Shown here: piece after piece, positions 7,651 to 11,378 of the stretch | How the letters are laid out: each line of letters begins with the position of its first letter | Numbering within the stretch: the stretch's first letter is position 1 | DNA from: JBBIJR01 sp037445875 | GTDB lineage: Bacteria > CLD3 > SB21 | Reading direction: 5' to 3' | Length of the DNA: 11,378 bases | Assembly: GCA_037445875.1 (NCBI GenBank) | Contig: JBBIJR010000098.1 | Coordinates: 1-11,378 of the forward strand | Notes under the pieces: model-generated | What the model saw: the letters and a program-made list of their open reading frames with translations, nothing else | What the model was told of the DNA's origin: nothing | Database searches by the model: none | Position numbers and translations under genes: made by a program

Positions 7651-7969
7651 ATGAGTAAGCAGGTGCAACTCAAAGACGCAAAGCAGCAGAAAAGCCAGAT
7701 TGCAATGGCCTTCACGGAGGAGAAGAAGGGTGAAGCCCTAAAGACTTCCGGGGAAGGGACTTCGTGCGGTGATTTGGAAACAGTGGAGACGCTCGAAAGT
7801 GCGATTTGCTGAACTGCGAAAGCGCGGCGTGGGACATGACCTGGCCGCTCAGACGGTCGGCAGTGCGCACGGCCCTTGGCGGCTGGCCTGTTCCCCTGCG
7901 CTTAACATTGCCTTGTCCAATAGTTACTTCGCGGCGCTCGGGCTTCCACGTCTTGTTGTTCATTCATAA
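7651..7969 (+). pseudogene. Remnant of group II intron reverse transcriptase/maturase (internal deletion)
   Basis: Two pieces of an intron-encoded protein remain. The N-terminal piece starts at ATG 7651 behind an AAGGAG and reads MSKQVQLKDAKQQKSQIAMA...EEKKGEALKTSGEGTS, the usual N-terminal lead of these proteins, and stops at TGA 7810-7812 (53 codons). The C-terminal piece lies in the +1 frame from about 7769 to TAA 7967-7969: VIWKQWRR, then FAELRKRGVGHDLAAQTV, then SAHGPWRLACSPALNIAL, then YFAALGLPRL. This is the characteristic maturase end of group II intron proteins. The whole reverse transcriptase core (including the YADD-type active site) and most of domain X are missing, and the deletion joins the two pieces out of frame at about 7755-7770. 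Intact IIC proteins are roughly 400 or more residues; here about 105 codons are left. It cannot act as a reverse transcriptase. No endonuclease domain is expected in class C. Confidence 0.82.
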
Positions 7970-7982
7970 CTTAATCTACCGA

Positions 7983-8014
7983 ACCGCCGTGTACGGACCC
8001 GTACGCACGGTGGT
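7983..8014 (+). ncRNA. Group II intron domain V (catalytic hairpin)
   Basis: The sequence folds exactly as domain V. The lower helix ACCGCCGT (7983-7990) pairs with ACGGTGGT (8007-8014). A 2-nt bulge GC lies at 8005-8006. The upper helix GTACG (7991-7995) pairs with CGTAC (8000-8004). The terminal loop is GACC (7996-7999). The catalytic triad is CGC (7985-7987), the IIC form, with the central G in the expected G-U pair. Nothing in the catalytic hairpin looks broken. Confidence 0.9.
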
Positions 8015-8017
8015 GTG

Positions 8018-8048
8018 ACAGGTAAAGCGGGCGACCGCCTACCTATGT
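8018..8048 (+). ncRNA. Group II intron domain VI (branch-point hairpin)
   Basis: The stem AGGTA (8020-8024) pairs with TACCT (8040-8044). An internal loop follows (AA against C). The upper stem GCGG (8027-8030) pairs with CCGC (8035-8038) under a GNRA loop GCGA. At the base, C8019-G8047 and A8018-T8048 leave A8045 (with T8046) bulged, the expected place for the branch-point adenosine 7 nt before the predicted 3' splice site. Confidence 0.75.
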
Positions 8049-8052
8049 TAAT

Positions 8053-8471
8053 GGAAGGTATCAACCCATGGATCTCCCCGGTTTTTGTCTCTTATCGGCA
8101 GAAAGGCTGTGGGCCACAATGCAGAGAGTCGAGGAGCTTCTGTTGCAGAAAGCGTTCAGAGGTCCGAACCGGCGCTTCCGGGACCCCATGACAACGTCGA
8201 CGATTTGTCTTTAGGGCTGGGAATCGATACCTTGTTTCAACCGGTGAATTTAGAACAGTCATCTGCACCGTCAAGAATCACGAAGGAATAGCCGAACACA
8301 GATTATCACTGATCCAGGCGGATTGACACCGAATCTGCCTTGTTTATCACTCCGACCTGTTTTACCCACGGAAACGTGAAATGGTTGACGACGGTACGTG
8401 CATTCCGCACAGTCGTTACTTGTTGACGGTTGAACAATCGCTTCATGGATGATTACAACACTGCACGAGGT
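8053..8471 (+). other. Intergenic stretch without a supported gene
   Basis: About 420 bp between the intron and the palindromic repeat. The open frames here (for example 68 codons at 8085-8291) start without a ribosome-binding site and show no recognisable family or compositional sign of coding. A possible hairpin terminator at 8316-8347 is listed separately. It may be the original 3' flank of the secreted-protein gene or a decayed region. Confidence 0.5.
8316..8347 (+). terminator. Possible weak Rho-independent terminator
   Basis: 9-bp stem AGGCGGATT / AATCTGCCT (8316-8324 with 8332-8340, one G-U pair), 7-nt loop, followed by TGTTTAT. The U-tract is poor and no gene lies directly upstream. 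It could stop read-through from the intron-bearing transcript. Confidence 0.35.
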
Positions 8472-8564
8472 CCGAACCCCTCCCCGACCCTCCCCTTGCG
8501 CGGGTCAGGTTTCAGATATCCAGATAATCCTTTTCGCACAAGGGGAGGACAGGGAGGGGTTCGG
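8472..8564. repeat. 93-bp long-armed palindromic repeat (REP/MITE-like)
   Basis: The outer arms CCGAACCCCTCCC (8472-8484) and GGGAGGGGTTCGG (8552-8564) are perfect 13-bp complements. The inner arms CCTCCCCTTG (8489-8498) and CAAGGGGAGG (8539-8548) are perfect 10-bp complements, separated by a small 4/3-nt internal loop. A few further pairs (G8500-C8502 with C8535-C8537) lead to a 32-nt loop (8503-8534) containing GATATCCAGATAATCC. The C/T-rich arm against its G/A-rich complement is the form of dispersed palindromic repeats seen in many environmental genomes. There is no T-tract on either side, so it is not a simple terminator. It ends 8 bp before the DUF2784 start codon and would place a very stable hairpin in that gene's leader. 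The GATAAT in the loop could serve as a -10 element, but no good -35 was found. Confidence 0.85.
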
Positions 8565-8572
8565 TAAAGGAC

Positions 8573-8971
8573 ATGGCTGATCTCGTCGTGTTCATCCACG
8601 TATTGTACGTTTCGTTCGTGGTCGTCGGTTTTGCGGCGATTCTGCTCGGATGGGTGCTGCGGTGGGACTGGGTGCGTAATTTCTGGTTCCGCATCGCCCA
8701 TCTAGCCGCCATGGCTCTCGTCGCACTCGAGTCAGTGATGGGCGTCGTTTGCCCGCTCACGCTGTGGGAAGGCGCGTTGAGGAAAGACTTCTACGACCGC
8801 AGCTTCATCGGACACTGGATGCATGAGCTCCTCTACTACGACCTGGACGAGGAGACGTTTCTTGTCATTTACGTGGCCTTCACGGCCGTGGTGCTGGTGG
8901 TGTTCGTCTTGTTTCCGCCTCGCTGGCCGTTCGGCAGAAACCGAACCATTCATTCAAAGGACGTCGGATGA
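8573..8971 (+). CDS. DUF2784 family membrane protein
   Basis: 132 residues. The start MADLVVFIHVLYVSFVVVG, the 'GVVCPLTLWEGALRK' segment and 'FIGHWMHELLYYDL' match the DUF2784 family, a small integral membrane protein of unknown function. Three hydrophobic segments are visible at about 3-27, 42-62 and 98-115, with a basic C-terminal tail (PPRWPFGRNR). The Cys-Pro-Leu-Thr motif near residues 60-63 is the family's most recognisable part. The ATG at 8573 is chosen because MADLVV is the usual family start; AAAGGA lies very close in front (spacing about 1-2 nt), and a stable palindrome ends at 8564. The stop overlaps the next start (ATGA), so the two genes are probably co-translated. No biochemical role is known. 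Confidence 0.88.
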   Translation: MADLVVFIHVLYVSFVVVGFAAILLGWVLRWDWVRNFWFRIAHLAAMALVALESVMGVVCPLTLWEGALRKDFYDRSFIGHWMHELLYYDLDEETFLVIYVAFTAVVLVVFVLFPPRWPFGRNRTIHSKDVG

Positions 8972-9873
8972 AGATTATTCTTGCCGGCGCAACCGGTTTG
9001 ATCGGCTCTTCTCTGGTCCGCGATCTGATTAAGGACGGACACGAACTCGTACTCCTGACACGAGATGCCGTCCGGGCACGGCAGCGTTTCGGTGACGCCG
9101 CAGTGTGTGAATTGTGGGATGGGGAACGCACAGGGGAATGGTCCTCCCACCTTGACGGCTCCGATGCGGTGATAAATCTCGCCGGGACGCCCATCGCGGG
9201 CCGCAGGTGGAATGCGCGCCACAAAGAGGCCATTCGTGAAAGCCGGATTCTTGCCACTCGCGCCCTCGTTGAGAGCATGCGTAAAGCCGCAAAACCCCCG
9301 CCGCTCCTGATCAACGCGTCCGCGGTGGGATATTACGGGAACGTTCCCGACGGAACCGTGGACGAATCCTGGCCGGCGTCACCGGATTTCCTCGGCCGGG
9401 TGTGCCTTGAATGGGAGACGGAGGCGATGAAAGCGGAGGAACTTGGAGTGAAGGTGGCGCGCATTCGGATCGGCATCGCACTGGGTGTGGGTGGCGGTGC
9501 GCTGGAGAAGATGGTCCTTCCGTTCAGGCTTTTCGCCGGAGGTCCGCTCGGATCCGGCAGCCAGTGGTTCCCGTGGGTCCACCGCGACGACGTAGTGGGG
9601 GCGATACGATTCGTATTGAGCCGCGGCATCGGCGGGCCGTTCAATGCGACGGCACCCCATCCCGTTACCATGAGGGAATTCTGCCGAACGCTCGGCCATG
9701 TGCTGCGGCGACCGAGCTGGCTGCCGGTGCCGGCGTTTGCGCTCAGGCTCGTGGTAGGTGAGATGGCGGAAAACTTGCTTGGAGGGCAGCGGGCGGTTCC
9801 CTCCAGACTGATTCAGGAGGGTTATGCGTTCCGGTATCTGGAATTGGAAGCCGCGCTCCGGGACCTGCTCTGA
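8968..9873 (+). CDS. TIGR01777/YfcH-like NAD(P)-binding epimerase-family protein
   Basis: 301 residues, full length. The N-terminal Rossmann motif GATGLIG is at 7-13. The family-specific NLAGTPIAGRRW (70-81), followed by NARHKEAIRESRI, and SAVGYYGN (118-125) are present, as is the pair VCLEWE plus RIGIALGVGGGALEKM. The C-terminus from about 247 (RRPSWLPVPAFALRLVVGEMA...LLGGQRAVPSRL) is the DUF1731 domain that marks TIGR01777 proteins. These belong to the extended short-chain dehydrogenase superfamily and probably bind NAD(P); the substrate is not established. Homologues have been linked to cell division (SulA-like naming), but no sequence evidence here supports that. It is coupled to DUF2784 by an ATGA overlap. 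The stop is 11 bp from the convergent DUF3999 stop, with no terminator hairpin seen between. Confidence 0.93.
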   Translation: MKIILAGATGLIGSSLVRDLIKDGHELVLLTRDAVRARQRFGDAAVCELWDGERTGEWSSHLDGSDAVINLAGTPIAGRRWNARHKEAIRESRILATRALVESMRKAAKPPPLLINASAVGYYGNVPDGTVDESWPASPDFLGRVCLEWETEAMKAEELGVKVARIRIGIALGVGGGALEKMVLPFRLFAGGPLGSGSQWFPWVHRDDVVGAIRFVLSRGIGGPFNATAPHPVTMREFCRTLGHVLRRPSWLPVPAFALRLVVGEMAENLLGGQRAVPSRLIQEGYAFRYLELEAALRDLL

Positions 9874-9884
9874 CGAACGGTTGG

Positions 9885-11141
9885 TCAGGGGGGCGGTGCC
9901 GTGCGCTTCAGCATCCGAATGCTGAAGAAAACCAGCAGGATCATGATCGCCGCCATCGCGCCCCAGATCCAGAGCGGCTGCTCAAAGAACGGACGGCGGG
10001 CCGCCTCCTCGCGCAGAACGACTTCCTCTCCCGGCACAACGCGTTCCGCTCGAGCAGGCACCTTCTCCGCGAAGTATTGCAGGTCGTACACAGGACGCAA
10101 GTCGCCTTCCTTGCCGTACGCAAGAGCATAGTCCGCATCCGGCTCAAGTTCCGCCAGGATCACGCGTTGATAACGCAAAGCAAGGACGTGTTCCACCGAA
10201 AGCGGCCGGTCGTTGCGATTGAATATCCGCAGCTTGAGCCCGGGCGTTCGGACACCGCCCACCGGTAGTGCGAACGGTTCCAGTGAACTCAAGACGCCGC
10301 CCGCCAGCGAGGCCCACACCTCGTGCATTTTTCCGTCCGACTTCACGCTGTCCGCGAGATAGGATACGCTGACGGTGCGGTGGTAGTCCTTTTCCGACCG
10401 GACGGCGAGGCGAACCTCATCGACGCCCACGAGCCGGTCCAGCGTCAGCAGGATGTCGGTGGAACGGTCTTTCGTGTTCTCGGTGACGTCGACGGCTGCC
10501 TTCACCGTGTCGAACACGGCAGCGGCATCGATCATGTGGGTCACGTACACGCGCCGGATTTCGAGCGGAGAATGGTCCGTCCGCAGGCTTCGCGTCGAGA
10601 TGCGTACGCGGTAGTACGGGTAATTCGCCGGTTCGAACACCAGCCGGTTGTAACGATAGTCGACTTCCTCGTTGTGAATGCTCATCAAACGCAGGTTCTC
10701 CGCCAGCGTTCTCCATTCTCTCTGGTCGAAGCCGCCCTCCAGCTCTACGGCGTTCCAGTCATAATTGTCCTCGAAGAAATCGAACTCGATCCTGCTGACC
10801 GTCTCCCGCTTCGGCAGGTGCAGAGTGAGTTCGTACAAACCGGTCTGCTTGTCGAGGCTCTTGTTGATGATCCGGAATTCGACGGGGACCGGCTCGGCGG
10901 ACGGCCTGGCGACGCGCAGCAGGTACGGCACTTCCAACGTGTCCTTTCCGATCCGGAAGAGGCGGACGTCGGCCTGCCCGGGATCGCACCGCGCCTGCAC
11001 TTCGAGGCTGAGGGGAACTTCGTACCATCCCGCCGCGCCCACACCGGGCAGGGGGCGTTTGAACCGGTACGTATTGATCTGCGCCCGGACCGTGGAAACG
11101 CAGACCAGAAGCAGCAGCAGCGTGTCAAGCAGTCGTTTCAT
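9885..11141 (-). CDS. DUF3999 family signal-peptide protein with C-terminal membrane anchor
   Basis: 418 residues from the ATG at 11141-11139. This start is preferred over an in-frame ATG 48 bp upstream because it begins a clean signal peptide (MKRLLDTLLLLLVCVSTVRA, cleavage likely after A20) and overlaps the preceding gene's end by 17 bp, as in a coupled pair. The mature part is a beta-rich extracytoplasmic domain (YRFKRPLPGV..GWYEVPLSLEV...ADVRLFRI, then SRIEFDFFEDNYDW, then YPYYRVRISTRS). One C-terminal helix follows at about 390-408 (LWIWGAMAAIMILLVFFSI) with a basic end (RMLKR). This layout, and its position directly after a DUF2339 gene, fit the DUF3999 family. Family function is unknown; DUF2339-DUF3999 pairs are thought to form an envelope module. 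The assignment rests on layout and neighbourhood more than on one motif. Confidence 0.78.
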   Translation of the reverse strand: MKRLLDTLLLLLVCVSTVRAQINTYRFKRPLPGVGAAGWYEVPLSLEVQARCDPGQADVRLFRIGKDTLEVPYLLRVARPSAEPVPVEFRIINKSLDKQTGLYELTLHLPKRETVSRIEFDFFEDNYDWNAVELEGGFDQREWRTLAENLRLMSIHNEEVDYRYNRLVFEPANYPYYRVRISTRSLRTDHSPLEIRRVYVTHMIDAAAVFDTVKAAVDVTENTKDRSTDILLTLDRLVGVDEVRLAVRSEKDYHRTVSVSYLADSVKSDGKMHEVWASLAGGVLSSLEPFALPVGGVRTPGLKLRIFNRNDRPLSVEHVLALRYQRVILAELEPDADYALAYGKEGDLRPVYDLQYFAEKVPARAERVVPGEEVVLREEAARRPFFEQPLWIWGAMAAIMILLVFFSIRMLKRTAPPP

Positions 11142-11378
11142 CGCTCTGGAAGATGATGGTTTTGAATTTCTGGTACAAGAAGGCCACAAGGAGCAACAGT
11201 ACCCCGAGTGAAAGAAAAACGATGATCTTGCCGCCGGTCGAGATGTCTCCGAGATCGACCAGGTAGAGTTTCGTCAGCGTGACGGCGAACAGCCCGATGG
11301 CAAGCAGGCGCAGGACCTTGCGGCGCTTCCAGATACCGTACGCGATCAGGCCGAGGGAGTACAGACCCCACAGGATCG
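11125..11378 (-). CDS. DUF2339 family multi-pass membrane protein (C-terminus only)
   Basis: The frame is open from the window edge (first full codon 11376-11374) and ends at TGA 11127-11125, showing 83 residues. It reads ILWGLYSLGLIAYGIWKRRK, then LRLLAIGLFAVTLTKLYLVDL, then KIIVFLSLGVLLLLVAFLYQKF, ending IIFQSDETTA. Three hydrophobic helices in the order 'LYSL.L..G...R....R..A..L...T..K..L.DL......'R'-type turn, then a GxxLLxxxxLYQKF-like end, match the C-terminal end of DUF2339, a very large membrane protein family. It overlaps the DUF3999 start by 17 bp. The N-terminal bulk lies outside the window, and function is unknown. Confidence 0.82.
   Translation of the reverse strand, partial: ILWGLYSLGLIAYGIWKRRKVLRLLAIGLFAVTLTKLYLVDLGDISTGGKIIVFLSLGVLLLLVAFLYQKFKTIIFQSDETTA

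Larger units (their letters stand above)
7222..8052 (+). mobile_element. Group IIC intron with internally deleted reverse transcriptase
   Basis: A class C (IIC) group II intron. The 5' end is GTGTGCC, matching the GUGYG consensus. It is followed by the domain I hairpin GAGG-TGCAAGT-CCTC (7248-7262), the conserved run CTGAAGGAAGC (7324-7334) and AGAAGTCAGCAGAAGGCATAG (about 7551-7571), which precedes domain IV. Domain IV holds the remains of the intron-encoded protein (7651-7969). Domain V (7983-8014) and domain VI (8018-8048) close the element. From memory, the order and wording of these blocks follow the Oceanobacillus iheyensis IIC intron. Insertion directly behind a terminator hairpin is the IIC hallmark. 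The 3' end is placed by the rule of about 7 nt after the bulged branch-point A (8045), giving ...GTTAAT; it may be off by a few bases. At about 830 nt it is far shorter than a complete IIC intron with its protein gene. Confidence 0.88.

Noticed and set aside
7317..7654. Small open frames within the intron 5' half
   Set aside because: This stretch is the structured RNA of domains I-III; the frames have no family resemblance and no suitable start.
8085..8291. 68-codon plus-strand open frame after the intron
   Set aside because: No ribosome-binding site, no recognisable family, and composition unlike the neighbouring genes.
8472..8564. Palindromic repeat as a Rho-independent terminator
   Set aside because: No T-tract follows the hairpin on either strand, and the 32-nt loop is too large for a typical terminator.
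10323..11156. Plus-strand open frame of 277 codons opposite the DUF3999-like gene
   Set aside because: Shadow of the minus-strand gene, which has a signal peptide, an anchor and a coupled neighbour; the plus-strand product has no recognisable features.

Overview
The window looks like chromosomal DNA from an uncultured or little-studied bacterium of the FCB superphylum (Zixibacteria, KSB1, Latescibacteria or Ignavibacteria-like lineages). This is an inference from three things: a secreted protein with a type IX secretion (T9SS/Por) C-terminal sorting domain of the YPNPFNP...GxYxxxL type, a MacB-type exporter split into separate ATPase and permease genes, and fairly GC-rich coding sequence. Clear Shine-Dalgarno motifs precede several genes, which argues against classical Bacteroidetes. 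No rRNA, tRNA or CRISPR array was seen, so the lineage is not fixed.

Layout. (1) 1-3997, plus strand: an exporter operon made of an HlyD/MacA-type periplasmic adaptor (5' end cut off), a MacB/LolD-type ATPase and two tandem paralogous FtsX/MacB-type permeases. It is closed by a Rho-independent terminator at 4022-4054. (2) 4081-5078, plus: soluble family I inorganic pyrophosphatase, translationally coupled (ATGA) to a Nudix hydrolase. (3) 5079-5373: an AT-rich spacer with a good sigma70-like promoter and a long leader carrying two tandem Shine-Dalgarno motifs. (4) 5374-7161, plus: a large secreted Asp-box (BNR) protein with a T9SS sorting domain, followed by a strong terminator hairpin at 7188-7215. 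(5) 7222 to about 8052: a group IIC intron inserted directly in the T-tract of that terminator. Its RNA ends and its domains V and VI are well formed. Its reverse transcriptase/maturase gene is reduced to an N-terminal stub and a C-terminal tail by an internal deletion. (6) About 8053-8471: no convincing gene, one possible weak terminator. (7) 8472-8564: a 93-bp long-armed palindromic repeat ending 8 bp before the next start codon. (8) 8573-9873, plus: a DUF2784 membrane protein coupled (ATGA) to a TIGR01777/YfcH-like NAD(P)-binding epimerase-family protein. (9) 11378-9885, minus: the C-terminus of a DUF2339 multi-pass membrane protein overlapping a DUF3999 signal-peptide protein, converging on the epimerase gene.

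How it fits together: the first block exports a small molecule or lipid/lipoprotein-type substrate across the envelope. The pyrophosphatase and Nudix pair is housekeeping nucleotide/pyrophosphate metabolism. The Asp-box protein is exported and probably displayed on the cell surface. The most unusual part is the terminator plus RT-deleted group IIC intron: a ribozyme-only element that would need a maturase supplied in trans to move.
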